Assembly: GCA_020744425.1 (NCBI GenBank)
Contig: JAGMUV010000009.1
Location: forward strand, 806,001 to 870,000
Direction of reading: 5' to 3'
DNA from: Dactylonectria macrodidyma
Lineage: Eukaryota > Ascomycota > Sordariomycetes > Hypocreales > Nectriaceae
DNA: 64,000 nucleotides
Position numbers and translations under genes: made by a program. Shown here piece by piece: positions 32,248 through 43,139 of the stretch. Numbering within the stretch: position 1 is the first letter of the stretch; each line of letters begins with the position of its first letter. The notes beneath the pieces are model-generated. The model worked only from the letters and a program-made list of their open reading frames with translations. It was not told the origin of the DNA and made no database searches.

Positions 32248-33996
32248 ATGGATGGTCACGAGGCCGCATCTGACGGCCTGGACGAGGGTCTCATCGGTAG
32301 CCTTCAACAACCGACCTCGCTCGCTATCATCTGCACCATCTTCGTCGTGGTTCTCACTACGAGATTTATCACTGGGGGCTCTTCTACCCTCAAGAATGGA
32401 TCAAAGACGCCTCCTCTTGCGCCCTACTGGATCCCTGTCCTTGGCCACCTTCCAAGGCTCTTCTTCAATCCCATCTACCCGCTGATGAGACTACGGAATC
32501 GATACCCAGAAGGCGCCTTCTCAATCAGGGTCTTGAGCAACATCCACACCTTCGTCTTTCGACCAGCTCTCTCGGACGCTCTTCTCAAACAGCCCAGCTC
32601 TATCGCCGACGATCAACACATCGTCCGGCGCTTGATGGTGTCGAACTTTGGCCTTTCCACCAAGGACCTCCATGCTTATGACAAGGCGTCCAAAGAGGTC
32701 CAGGAAAACACCAAGGAGTTTCTCGCCAACTCGCACTTGAGCGACATCACTGAGGAAGCCCTCCGGGGCTTGAACGAGCAAGCCGCCGATCTAGTCTCTT
32801 TCAACTCCTTCCCGATTGACCAGATGGAATGGGAGCGGCTATCAGGAGCAGAAAAGGTGGACGATGCCAACAATGAGATCATTATGGAAGCCGATTACAT
32901 GGAGCTGGTCAAGAACTTCATTGCGAGGACGTCTAATGCATCCATTTTCGGAACCGACTTTATTGAGAACTTTCCTGAAGTCTGGCATAACCTCTGGGCT
33001 TTCGACGACTGGTTCATCACTCTGGCGCGAGCCATCCCCATCTGGGTTCCGTGGGTTGGCGGTCAGCGAGCAAGGTCCCCTCAACGACAGCTGCTCGCTT
33101 TCATGCGGGAGTATCATGAGGCATGGGAAAAGTCTTTGAACGGGGAGAACCCAGGCCCCAAGTGGCAGGATCTGCACAACGCCAGCCAACTTGTCAAGTC
33201 GCGGATCGAAGTCTTCCGTAAGCATGAGTTGTCGCTCGACATCCGTGCCGCCTACGACGTTTCGCTACTTTGGTCTGTCAACGCAAGCTCCGCTCCTCTC
33301 ATTGCATGGTCTCTTCTCGAGCTGAACCAAGATTCCGTCCTGCTTGCCCAAGTTCGCGAGGAGATTTCCCCATATGTCAACATCGTCCAGCCTAGTCACC
33401 AGTTCGGAACCTCAGTTTGGGTTGCGCCTAGGATCGAAACCATTGACCTAGATGCGCTGTTGACAAAGTGCCCCCTGCTCAAGGCTACCTACCTTGAGAC
33501 AGTCAGGCTCTATGGTGGTGGCTGGTCGTCAAAGTGGCTGAAAGAGGATGTAGTTCTCGAGGAGGATGGAAAGGCTGCATGCGTTCTCAAGAAGGGGTCT
33601 TATGCACACGTCTTGCATGACCTTCACCATTCGGACCCAAAGTATTTCCCCAATCCGCTTGTGTGGCAAGCCAGGCGACATCTCCAAGACAGCGAGAATG
33701 CAGACTCATCTCAACCGAAGATTGCAAACTCAACTACAGTCAGGCCATACGGTAAGTCATCCCCCAACCACTCATTGAAGTGTACTAAAATACGCCCAGA
33801 CGGGGGCCTGACGCTCAGCGATGACTCTGAGTTCACTCTAAGAAGAATGCTCCTCTACACCGCCGTCATTGTCTCACTGTATAATTTCAAACCTGTCAAC
33901 CGCGGGAAATGGAATGTCCCACCAATTGCCAAAGGACCAGTTTCGTCGCATCCTGCCTTGCCTTTCAGGGTTTGGATCAAGCGGAGAGATGTGTAA
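32248..33996 (+). CDS. Cytochrome P450-like protein lacking the haem-ligand Cys
   Basis: Two exons, 32248-33751 and 33800-33996 (intron 48 nt), give 566 aa. Residues 20-40 are a hydrophobic anchor, then a proline hinge (TPPLAPYWIPVLGHLPRL). The fold resembles fungal CYP7/CYP8-like enzymes: an I-helix-like LLWSVNASSAPLIAWSLLEL without the acid-Thr pair, the K-helix YLETVRL (ExxR kept), and a C-terminal strand set. The haem loop reads RPYDGGLTLSDDSEF after splicing. Where this family has GGGxxxCxGRxFA, Ser508 stands in place of the Cys and Asp-Asp-Ser in place of xGR. No frameshift or stop is present, so the gene appears maintained. With no thiolate ligand it should not be a normal monooxygenase. 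Unspliced, the frame stays open and adds 16 residues, which include a Cys but not with P450 spacing. It is convergent with the flavin monooxygenase. Confidence 0.8.
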   Translation: MDGHEAASDGLDEGLIGSLQQPTSLAIICTIFVVVLTTRFITGGSSTLKNGSKTPPLAPYWIPVLGHLPRLFFNPIYPLMRLRNRYPEGAFSIRVLSNIHTFVFRPALSDALLKQPSSIADDQHIVRRLMVSNFGLSTKDLHAYDKASKEVQENTKEFLANSHLSDITEEALRGLNEQAADLVSFNSFPIDQMEWERLSGAEKVDDANNEIIMEADYMELVKNFIARTSNASIFGTDFIENFPEVWHNLWAFDDWFITLARAIPIWVPWVGGQRARSPQRQLLAFMREYHEAWEKSLNGENPGPKWQDLHNASQLVKSRIEVFRKHELSLDIRAAYDVSLLWSVNASSAPLIAWSLLELNQDSVLLAQVREEISPYVNIVQPSHQFGTSVWVAPRIETIDLDALLTKCPLLKATYLETVRLYGGGWSSKWLKEDVVLEEDGKAACVLKKGSYAHVLHDLHHSDPKYFPNPLVWQARRHLQDSENADSSQPKIANSTTVRPYGKSSPNHSLKCTKIRPDGGLTLSDDSEFTLRRMLLYTAVIVSLYNFKPVNRGKWNVPPIAKGPVSSHPALPFRVWIKRRDV

Positions 33997-34347
33997 AGCG
34001 ATGTTCCCCTGCTCCGCGCTATCCATCACACAATAGCAAGCTTAAGCGCCTTCGAAAATAATAGGGCGCACTGAGTTGCTAGGAAAACACGTTACATCAG
34101 AAACCACATTGAGCTGTGTTCGCTTGGAATGTCCACTCAATCAAGCTGTTTTTAGCCCAAGTCAGTCATGCGCGCAACGGCAGGTCGCGTATGTACTGTC
34201 AATTCAGTAATCCAACTCCAAGCCCATATGCACATGCACCAATCAGTCACACAATCTCTAGATGCTATACACGCTGCAGTACGCCAATAGATGTCCGTTG
34301 CTACCCCAAGAAAAAAAAAGCCGACCGCCTGGTTATCGTGATTTTCA
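33997..34347. other. Convergent 3' flanks of P450-like and FMO genes
   Basis: A 351-base gap between convergent stop codons. Contains an A-rich run near 34310. No gene. Confidence 0.6.
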
Positions 34348-36262
34348 TCAATCATGCTTGTTCTTGTCATCGTCCACATTGCTCGCGTTCGCCCGCTCAA
34401 TCTCAGCACGCGCTCCATCCCACTTCTTCCGCCTCCCGTCGAAAAGCCTCCAAACTGCAGCCGTCTGCGGTCCATCCATGAGCATCTTCCACAGCGCTCT
34501 TTGCTTCAGCCAGAAGAGCCAGCCCGTCCAGCCCCAGCCCAGGTGCTCTTCGACGCCCATGCCTGCCGTCTTGTCGGCCCAGATGAGCCAGTCCCGCGCC
34601 GGTACCGACGCAGGGATGACTGTTCCTCGCTGGGCGAGGCTACTAATTCGCTTCTCTTGCCGGCTCATCCATTCCTCCATTTCTGGCTGCGCCGGTAGCT
34701 TCGCGTGGCCCGCCCAGACTTGGGCGATGCACATGCTCGCGATGTCGGCCAGCGAGAAAGCGCTTGTCACGAACCACACACAGCCGAGGAACGCAAGGGA
34801 ATCGGGCGTCTTGAGAGAGAAGACATTCTGGTACAGTCTTGGGAGAGGCCGGCCTTTGGATCCGGTAGCCCCAAGCCAAGCCGATGACTTCTCGGCGGCA
34901 GGGTTGACTTCCGTGTCTAGCAGATCGAATCCGTACTTGTAGCCTGTGCAGCAGATGATTGCGTCGGCTTCAACTATCTTTCCATCTTGCAGCTCAACTT
35001 CTTTCGGCCCGAGTATCTGCTTGATACCGGGAATAGAGTGGATGTCTCCCGCTCGCAGTCTGGCAATCAGTGTATCCGACATAACCGGGTTGACGACCTT
35101 GATCGACGGCGCTGGGTCCAGACACCACGATGGATCTGGTTTCCCAAACGCTTTCTCCATGATGAACTTTGCCTTTTTGTTGAAGAGGTACTCAGAGTAT
35201 GACGGATACCAGGTCTCTATAAAGCCGACCAAGAGTGAGAACCGATACGTAAGCCCTTTAGTCTTGGTAATCCTGTCCATGTCACGAGGTAACTAGGGAC
35301 GTTAGAACCTGTGTTTGGACACGATTTGATGACTTACCACGACCGCGCCATGGTTGTGAGCAATTGAGACCCTAGAGGCCTTGCCAACCAACTCTTCGGC
35401 AATATCGTTTCCGGTATTTCCGAGCCCGAGGATTATGACTTTTTGTCCTACAAAAGAATCCGGCCTCGGAACTTATTAGTAGCTCATTGATGCCGTAATA
35501 TTTGAACGACCCACCGTTTGAATGCTTTCGAGTGAATCAACCTACCCGCAAACAACCTTGAACCCTGGATCGTCGGCATCACGGGCTCATAATGCGGGCC
35601 GGTAGCAATGACAACCTTTTCGAAATACTCCGAAGGCGCGAATTCAAAGTCGAGCCTCCACTTGTTAGACTCTTCTTCCCTAGCGACATGCTTGACCACC
35701 GTATTAAGCCGCAGGAACGGCCGAAGCTCGAAGTGGTCGACATAGCTCTCGAGGTATTCGTGGACTTGTCTCGCAGAGCAAAAGGGTGGGGTGCCTTTTA
35801 GACCATGTCAGATAAGCTAGGGTCCGTTGCAGCTATCAGCTGGCTTACCTTTTCGAAAGGGGAAATCCGTGTAACAACCCTAACATCGTAAGATTTGCGA
35901 TCCAATGGCTCGGGGAAGTTCCATACCCGATCGATGGCGACATTCACAACGGTAGCTGTCGGTATGTCAGAGTGCAAGCCTTCACAAAATATCGACTTAT
36001 GGCAACTTACTCTCGAGAACGCTCAAGGTGTTGTCGTCCTCAGTGAATCGCCACAGTCCTCCAACATGGGCGCTCCTCTCGAAACCAGTGACATCAAAGC
36101 CTTCTTCTCGGAGATTCTTGACAGCCACTATCCCCATGGCCCCTACATCGAACCTGTGCGTCAGTTGATGGTCCCACTTGACCCGAGGTAGAAGCGTCGC
36201 CGAATTAACGTACCGAGGCCAATGACGGCGACTCTCTGGTCTCGCAGATCAAGTGAGTCCAT
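34348..36262 (-). CDS. FAD-dependent monooxygenase (FMO-like)
   Basis: Seven exons give 530 aa: 36262-36214, 36142-36011, 35955-35927, 35879-35849, 35794-35515, 35464-35338 and 35292-34348, with introns of 45-71 nt. The joined protein starts MDSLDLRDQRVAVIGLGAMG, an FAD GxGxxG site completed only after splicing, followed by VGGLWRF near residue 50. A second nucleotide site, VIILGLGNTGNDIAEEL near residue 190, binds NADPH. FAPSEYFEKVVIATGPHYEP and IICCTGYKYGF carry the ATG-type motifs of flavin monooxygenases. The two tiny exons (29 and 31 nt) restore the expected run from NVAIDRGC to YTDFPF and are well supported by frame. Family members oxygenate soft nucleophiles (N, S) or act as Baeyer-Villiger enzymes. 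The substrate is not readable. Its neighbour is the P450-like gene. Confidence 0.87.
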
Positions 36263-37305
36263 GGATGGCAGGTCAGTGATTCATGATGGTGCTGAAGTGA
36301 AGCAACGAGTTGAGTCGAGAAAAGGAAAGAAAAGAAGCAAGCGGGATACAGGTGACATGATGCTCTTCTATACATGTCCAGGATAATGTGAGGAACCCTG
36401 TCTTACAGCGTGAGATGAAGCTACCAATCCAGCGGGTCGCATTTAAACGGGGTCCATACCCGCTGCACTGGTCCACTGCGGAGCCAATCCCCGCCTCTCA
36501 ACTTTGCCCTCGTCCAGCTTGTCGTGTCTACTAAGTAACTCATTAGATAGCCTTCGAATAGGAAGCTGGTAGTGCGCATTCCTGAAATTAAAATACCCAT
36601 CAGGTGGTGGGGTAGGTAGGTGGTAGCACCGGACAACTTCACAAACCTGTCCGAAAGCGTTGGTCGTTTTTGAGCCTATCCGGCCGTCTAAGAGAGGCGA
36701 CCAAAAGCAGAGAAGGGAGCGTACCAATGATCATAACCAAGGCGTTAGGGATCAGTGAAAGCACCCTGGACTTTCCATGGTTTCTCGAAATTTCGTGGAC
36801 GTAGTTACTTCGCGTACATGCAAGCGAGGAGTAAACTAGGAGCCGAAGGATACCGTCGGACACCAGAAAGCATCACTTTGTTATGACCTAACGGACCCTC
36901 AAACTTTAGGAGTGATTTAAGTAATAAACCGATGTTTTTAGGATTTCAGATTGACACATTATGGAAGTTTATTCACTAAATCAGCAGTATATCTAACTTT
37001 TCTCTTTTGTGGTAGTCCATAATTTATTCTTTCACTTTGGTGGTTGTGGAAAAAGTCTCGTCGTTTGCCAGTTCTGAATGGGTATCGTGGTGTGTGGTGT
37101 TTCATCCCCTGGAGACCAAGATATGAAGAACCCCTAAGATGCCTTGCACCACATATGTCAAGCCGATTGACCAATCCAAGGGAGAAAAAAAACAGGGATC
37201 TGCGCCCACAGACGCTAGTGGGAGCACGAATGAGGTAAAAAATGAAACATCTCCAAGCCCATGGACAGAGATCGCAAAATCCCGCAAAAAATGAAACCGT
37301 GAAAT
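36263..37305. other. 1 kb intergenic region
   Basis: Upstream flank of the FMO gene up to tRNA-Asn. It includes an AT-rich patch at about 36890-37040. Open frames at 36421-36863 (-) overlap each other in several phases and show no family features. Confidence 0.55.
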
Positions 37306-37379
37306 CTCCCCGAGATGGGCTCGAACCATCAACCTCTCGATTAACAGTCGAACGCGCTAGCCAATTGCGCCATCGGGGA
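37306..37379 (-). tRNA. tRNA-Asn (GUU anticodon)
   Basis: The minus strand begins TCCCCGATGGCGCAATTGG and ends TCGGGGA plus discriminator G. The seven-base acceptor arms pair fully. The anticodon loop CTGTTAA presents GTT. The T arm is GATGG-TTCGAGC-CCATC. No intron. Confidence 0.96.
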
Positions 37380-38266
37380 TGAATTTGTTGTTCTTGTTTT
37401 TGTTGTGGGAGAAGCTGGATTTAGTATATAATAAGCTATGATGCCTTCACGACCCCAACCTGCGGATCCATGACAACCACCCAGCACACTTCAAAAAGAC
37501 ATCAATCCAGAATGCGGCAATGTGAAAAAATTATGCAGTCCAAACCCTAGACAATTGGATCTTTTCTAATTGCACGGACATTCGTGCGATGCTCCACTGG
37601 CCTTGTAATCCAACATGTCTATGCGGAGGTCACGGAAACCCGTGTCTCTCAGAGAACCAGAGTGGGCAACGTGCTGTCTCCAGCATGTTACAGAATGAAT
37701 TATATTCACACAAAGGAGGCGGACTTCTTTAATGAGAACAACTCTTTAAAATCGCATCACATGTCCAGTGTGCCAGTGTACTTTGCGATCGGGTCACCCA
37801 TGTTAGGTAGGTACTCTGAGCTCCGAGCCCAGTGGCATCAAGACCATGCGAACCGCCTAAGTTGAATTGCAATTCCAATATGGCTGGTATTAATTGTTTG
37901 ATGTCGACTCTTTTCCTCGTTGTTCTCGCTTATCTCCAACGTTCGAGTAGATATCCAGCCGTAATCGTCTACCACTAGATTCGGGCACACTCAAATAGTC
38001 TCGCTTCTTCAACCCGAGCACTTTAGGCTCTCCAGGAAAGTTTAGATCACGAATAGTATGAGACGTTGTCACACTTTACTAGGTATTTCGGAAGGTTGTT
38101 AATGAGTGTGTTTTAGGCATTTTTGTAGCATGCATTCATTGAATACGGAAGGGCCTCTAGAATACACGTGGCCCAGCTCCTTCCATTCTCATCGCCCAGT
38201 GTCTATCTCCCGGGCACAGGGCGTCTATCAATGTCTTTTATGCTATTTATTTCCCAGACATCGCCA
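37380..38266. other. Intergenic region downstream of dim-2
   Basis: AT-rich, with no supported gene. A 93-codon frame at 37584-37865 (+) was judged a chance frame. Confidence 0.55.
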
Positions 38267-41200
38267 TCAGTCTTCTTCCAGAATTACGACCGACTGTCTT
38301 AGTGGGCTTGGGTGAACGAGGCCACCGTGTAAAGAGGAGAGGCTCGTCGCGGCCGAACCGGGAGAGCCGTCGCGCTTGCTCTTGATCGCCCTCGGAGCTC
38401 GGATCTCCACGATAATCGAGCTGGAACGGGCTCTTTTGGAGCCTCTTGTGGAATTGAATGTGTGAGAAGATGACGGTGGTGTTAAGTCGGGCGTCATGAT
38501 TGGGGTAGGTGCTTGGCCAGAAGAGCTTCGAAGGCAGTCGAACTCGTCGGGGCCGGTGTCGACGCTTGAGTCAGCCGATAGGTCTTCGATTATTTGAGGA
38601 GTTGCAAGTTCTATATCCATGAGGGATGGGTCGGGTGTGCCCGTAGAGACAGATGGCGCACAAGGCATAGTACCCACAACAACAGCGGTGCCAGCTTCCA
38701 AGCCATGACACTCCTCGGCCAGACTACAAGCCCACGCCTCACGGAACGCAACACCGAGAGCCACCGCAGGCTCACGCGCGACACTGTTTCCCACGATGCG
38801 AAGCTGGTCTGGCATTGACCCCAGCAGGATCTCATCGTCGCGGAACCCCTGGGCGCGGCGGGCCTCCATGATGGTCAGCACGCGGGACTCGCGCCAGTGC
38901 AGCGTACGACCGGCCTTGGCATCGCTGGGGCTCTGGGTCGTCACGACGGTCTCGATGAGACGATTCGGGAACTGGCGGCCGTAGGCATTGGAGTTGGGAC
39001 GTGAGCGGCCGAGAGCCCGACCCGTGTCAGGTGGGAAGCAGAGCCGTTCGGCGGCAGTGATGGGGCCCGAGCCCGCAAGCTTACGGTCTGGGCCGAACCA
39101 GGCCTGCGCAAAGTTCATACCCCAGGGTTGCGTAGGGATCAAGCTGACCTTGACCTGGAGCTGCTTCGTGAAGCCGATGGACATGCGATGGTCGGGGAAC
39201 GGCACGCAAATGTCCGGCTTGGAGTCGTACACGGGCGGCAAGTCGGCGGTCGTGGAGCGAGCAGAGACGAAGTCGAATGGCGTAGCGTCCGGCATCGCGC
39301 GTTCGGCCATAGGCTCACCGGTGGGCAAGTTTCCCAGAGAGAGCGACTTCGTGCCAGGAGGATGCGCGTGCGTTGGTATAGGCCGTTGCGGGAGTTGCAG
39401 TCCGGGAGTGGCAAAAGCTAGGAAAACACGAGAACGGCGCTGGGGAGAACCACAAGAGGAAGCGTCGAGGAAGAAAAAGTGTGTTTGATATCCGAGGCCG
39501 ACGATGGCGCAGATAAGTTGGCTGAAAACGTCCTGGTCGCGGTTGGCCTTTTTCTGCACGATGCCTCGTACATTCTCAAGCAGGCCGTATCGGGGGCGAT
39601 AGAGATCAACAAATGACCCAAAGGCCGCGACTAGAGACTGGTTCTTGCGCTGCGCTACCGTCGTCTTGTCGTTGGTCAAGTGTGAGAAGCCAGGACATGG
39701 GCTGCCGCCAGAGATGAAGTCAACCTCGCCGACGCGCGGAACACTGCGACTGAAGCGACCCTCGATCGCAAGCCGCTGTAGATCATCGATAGAGCCCAGA
39801 AACGGAGACATAGACTCCGGCTCTGAAACATTGGCCATGTATGTGTGTATTGCTTTGGTGTTGTAGTCGTTGGCCCACCGCATCTCGATGCCGCCGCCGT
39901 CCTCGAGTCCACGTCCAAAGTTGCCGCCGCCGCAAAAGAGATCCAGGCCACGCAGCCGGGTCAGCTGTTCTGATGGATCATAGCCCTGTTGGATAGATGT
40001 AGGAAATGTTTCCAGTGGAGTGTATAATAGTTCATCAGAGTGTTCATCTACAATCTCCTCATGGGTGATGTAGAAGAAGCAACCGACCCCATCCCGGTCG
40101 TAAGGGGTTGGTATGGGTGTCCCAGCCTTGAAGAACCGGACAAAGCACGGTTGGCGAATGCGATGTTTCTGAACTTCAACAAGCTGTTGGCTATACACTA
40201 GTTCATTTGGCCGTGCAGTTCTCGCCTTGGGGTCGACCTCCTTCCGTCGCAACAGCCGTCGGAACCGATAGATGCCCACCTGTCCTTCCCGATAAGAAGT
40301 TACAAACTCGCAGGGCTCAGATCGACCTGATGGCTTGTCTAGAATAACGAGCAGCGTCTCGCCCGCCTGATGCCTCTTCTTTTGGCTGGGGTTTGCTGTA
40401 TGGGCGCAGCGCAGGTGGTCCTCCTTCAGCGTAATCCACTTCCGCTCAGCGTGTATATAGGTTTGACGGCAGAACAACTCTGCGGCGGTGGCTGAGGTGC
40501 CGCCGATTTCGACATCGTGGACGCCCAGGACCTCATCTTCGGCTATTTTTGAAGACTCACCACATGAGCAGTGGTCGGATAGAAACAGCTCGTTGTTCCA
40601 GGGGTATTTCATAACACCGCACAAGGTGTCAACAGCCCTGTAGTACCAGATGACATCGAAGGAGCGGTGCCCGCGCTTATCGACGTGGACACGTTGTACG
40701 AGCGCAAACCACCGGTCGACGTCTTTAGAGCCGTGTGATACATCGCGCCGCCATTTCGTGCCGGAACCATCGCTATCGCGTTGCGTGGAGATGGTATCGC
40801 CAGGCTTGATATCCCGGATTTGCTCCGTCGCCGCCGTGGACAGCCTCTTGGCGGTGTCGTGAATTGGTGATGGTAGCTCAAGATGGCGTTGCTTGATTAC
40901 TTTGTTGCACAACGCCTGGGTCTGCTTGCTTAGCGGAACGGCTTCCAGACGGTCACCGAAAGGCAGATGGGCAAAACAATCGTAAATGTACTTGGTAACG
41001 ACTGTAGACGGGTTCCGCGTCGTGTTTTCGTGCGGCTTGTAGCGACGGAAGTCCCAACTCTCCGACCAAATCGTATGGGAATATGCCTTCTGATAGCCCA
41101 GCACGCCAACGGCCTCCTTGTGCAAGAACCCAAGATTAGCCACCACGGAGGCGCGAAAATCTTCGCGCGGGAACTGCTTGCGCCATGCCACAAATTCGGG

Positions 41201-42196
41201 GGCTTTCTTGTGCGTCTTGCACATCCATGTGGCGAAGGTGGAGCGGAAGTAGTTGATGGTCACTTTGCGACGAGACTCACTCATGACCTTGAGAAAGTCG
41301 ACAAAGTGCTTGGCCAGGTCTGCTACCCACAGGAACGGGTTGAAGAAACGGCGGTATTCGACGGCAGGCGTGCGCAGGCGGTAGTAGATCTCGCTGTTGC
41401 TGTTGTAGTCGGAGTGAATCCATATCTTGTCGCGGACGGTGTGCTTGGTGAGGATTTCGTAGTCGCCGATGGGGATTGCCACGATCGGTACTCGCTTGAC
41501 GAAGAAGGCTGTGTCCCCGACACTAAGCTGTCCGTCAAAGAAGTAGTCTCTCTGCCCATTCTTGGTGTCCATTTGATGCAGGGGACGCATCTCCTCTGGG
41601 AATTGCGGCTTATCGCAGTACACGGCAAATTTATCGAGCTGGAATTCGATAAAGCTGACATCCTGGCCGGCTTCCTTAGCCACCCGACAGAGGCGACGGA
41701 CGGCTTCTGCCTCGGAAACGATGGGGACGCCTGGCTCAAAGGGTTCATAGCATGAACGAGGAGTGAGCAGTGTACTTTCTGGAAGATGGACGCTCAGAGA
41801 ACCGCTCAAGGGGGCGGGATTGTCGTTTTCAACTGGCGTTTCCCAATCGTCAGGAGTTGTCAAGTAACCGAGTTCAGGCTCCACGACCTCACTGCCGGAC
41901 AACTCGGGGGCATCGAGGTCGGGGTCCTTGATATCTGCCAGTGGGGAATCCTTGATAGGGGTCGGACAAGAAGCCGGACTCAGTGACGGAGCGGCTGTCA
42001 GGAGACCGCTCTGGGGAGCAATGACCCGATTGGTTTCTTGTGCTTGAGCATGGTGTTCCATAAATTCGATGGGCAATGGCTCGATTCTGAAGAGATCCTC
42101 GTCGCTTTGGGTGACAATCTGAAACTCCGTGTCAAAGATGCCCCCATCTCCGCCTAAAAGATGGGAAGAATCGTCGTCTGCGACTGGCCAGTCCAT
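38267..42196 (-). CDS. dim-2: DNA (cytosine-5) methyltransferase, DIM-2 type
   Basis: One uninterrupted frame of 1309 aa. The catalytic half, from about residue 755, has motif I LDLFCGGGNFGRGLE, motif IV GGSPCPGFSHLT (catalytic Cys834), motif VI LLENVRGIV, motif VIII SPQRRSRVF and motif X VGNSVAREPAVALG in standard order. The GGGNFGRGLE...MRWANDYNTKAIHTYMA stretch is characteristic of Neurospora DIM-2 rather than of RID/Masc1. Upstream, about 190-340 is an RFTS-like targeting region and about 465-720 carries BAH-like segments (VDRWFALVQRVHVD, DVIWYYRA). The first 150 residues and the tail after about 1160 are acidic or Ser/Thr-rich and disordered. DIM-2 performs cytosine methylation guided by H3K9 methylation and HP1. 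Length is somewhat below the 1454 aa of N. crassa. Its presence implies a methylation-competent genome with probable RIP history. Confidence 0.94.
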   Translation of the reverse strand: MDWPVADDDSSHLLGGDGGIFDTEFQIVTQSDEDLFRIEPLPIEFMEHHAQAQETNRVIAPQSGLLTAAPSLSPASCPTPIKDSPLADIKDPDLDAPELSGSEVVEPELGYLTTPDDWETPVENDNPAPLSGSLSVHLPESTLLTPRSCYEPFEPGVPIVSEAEAVRRLCRVAKEAGQDVSFIEFQLDKFAVYCDKPQFPEEMRPLHQMDTKNGQRDYFFDGQLSVGDTAFFVKRVPIVAIPIGDYEILTKHTVRDKIWIHSDYNSNSEIYYRLRTPAVEYRRFFNPFLWVADLAKHFVDFLKVMSESRRKVTINYFRSTFATWMCKTHKKAPEFVAWRKQFPREDFRASVVANLGFLHKEAVGVLGYQKAYSHTIWSESWDFRRYKPHENTTRNPSTVVTKYIYDCFAHLPFGDRLEAVPLSKQTQALCNKVIKQRHLELPSPIHDTAKRLSTAATEQIRDIKPGDTISTQRDSDGSGTKWRRDVSHGSKDVDRWFALVQRVHVDKRGHRSFDVIWYYRAVDTLCGVMKYPWNNELFLSDHCSCGESSKIAEDEVLGVHDVEIGGTSATAAELFCRQTYIHAERKWITLKEDHLRCAHTANPSQKKRHQAGETLLVILDKPSGRSEPCEFVTSYREGQVGIYRFRRLLRRKEVDPKARTARPNELVYSQQLVEVQKHRIRQPCFVRFFKAGTPIPTPYDRDGVGCFFYITHEEIVDEHSDELLYTPLETFPTSIQQGYDPSEQLTRLRGLDLFCGGGNFGRGLEDGGGIEMRWANDYNTKAIHTYMANVSEPESMSPFLGSIDDLQRLAIEGRFSRSVPRVGEVDFISGGSPCPGFSHLTNDKTTVAQRKNQSLVAAFGSFVDLYRPRYGLLENVRGIVQKKANRDQDVFSQLICAIVGLGYQTHFFFLDASSCGSPQRRSRVFLAFATPGLQLPQRPIPTHAHPPGTKSLSLGNLPTGEPMAERAMPDATPFDFVSARSTTADLPPVYDSKPDICVPFPDHRMSIGFTKQLQVKVSLIPTQPWGMNFAQAWFGPDRKLAGSGPITAAERLCFPPDTGRALGRSRPNSNAYGRQFPNRLIETVVTTQSPSDAKAGRTLHWRESRVLTIMEARRAQGFRDDEILLGSMPDQLRIVGNSVAREPAVALGVAFREAWACSLAEECHGLEAGTAVVVGTMPCAPSVSTGTPDPSLMDIELATPQIIEDLSADSSVDTGPDEFDCLRSSSGQAPTPIMTPDLTPPSSSHTFNSTRGSKRARSSSIIVEIRAPRAIKSKRDGSPGSAATSLSSLHGGLVHPSPLRQSVVILEED

Positions 42197-43139
42197 CTTC
42201 TCTGGCTTTCGGTCATGAATATCGGCGATATTCAGTACAGGTGTATCGTCGATTACAAGGATTTGCTGTGATTAAACCCATGCTACCGGGAATTCATGTT
42301 TCTTATTAAAATAAGAAAAGAAGTGCGCAGCCCAGGCGTCGAGGAGGTAGGCAACGCGAGGTCTGAGGTCGAAGTGAGTGTGATATTGAACCACGAAACA
42401 AGCGCGACGAAGCAATTGTGCTACTGCGCAGAAGCCACCACGTGCCGCACTCTGCACGGCTCACAAGACGTACCGATACTCTATCCTCCACGAAAGAAGA
42501 GAAGCAAGAGTACAGGAAACGTATTGGAAAAGAAACAGCTTAAAGAGTGAATGCGCCGCTTGGCAAGAATATTAGTCCTTTGACAAGTCGTTCTTCTCCA
42601 ACTCACGCGCCGCCGCGAAGTTCAGAATCAAGGGTCTGGGCTTGTCCTATTCGAGTAAGACCTTAGCGTCAGATATCAATCTAGAAAAATGGGCAAACAA
42701 AAATGTATCGCCAGATCAGCAGGCAAACAAAGGCCGGCGGGGTGAATGATGTCCCTTAGATGAGAGCCGAGTGGAATGGACGGGAGCTTGTGAGTGGCAA
42801 ATTGGTGAGAATTGGAATCATTTGTGGACATGATGCTTCGCGCTCGTCACCCGCCACCAAACATCACCACGCGCTAAACCTTTTCGGCGAGTCTGTAAAA
42901 CACCGATTTCTAAGCGTAGACGTTCGGGGCTTCACATCGCGTAAATTGGAAGGATTACTATGTTCAATCTCAAATTACAAGACATCAATATTGGAAGATT
43001 ATCCAGCTTCTTGTCAAATATGAATTATCATAAAGTTCTATTCGGGATATCTGCACCGCTTCAACCAACGCCTCTAATGCATCCTGTCATAAGCCATAGC
43101 CCAAGCACTCTGCTCGGTTCTTCCCAAACGTCTTCGCCC
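42197..43139. other. Upstream region of dim-2
   Basis: About 0.94 kb between dim-2 and the 3' end of sld2. AT-rich around 42900-43030. No gene and no clear promoter element. Confidence 0.55.

Noticed and set aside
34262..34942. 226-codon plus-strand frame
   Set aside because: Antisense to the last exon of the flavin monooxygenase.
40967..41755. 262-codon plus-strand frame
   Set aside because: It is the antisense shadow of the dim-2 coding region.
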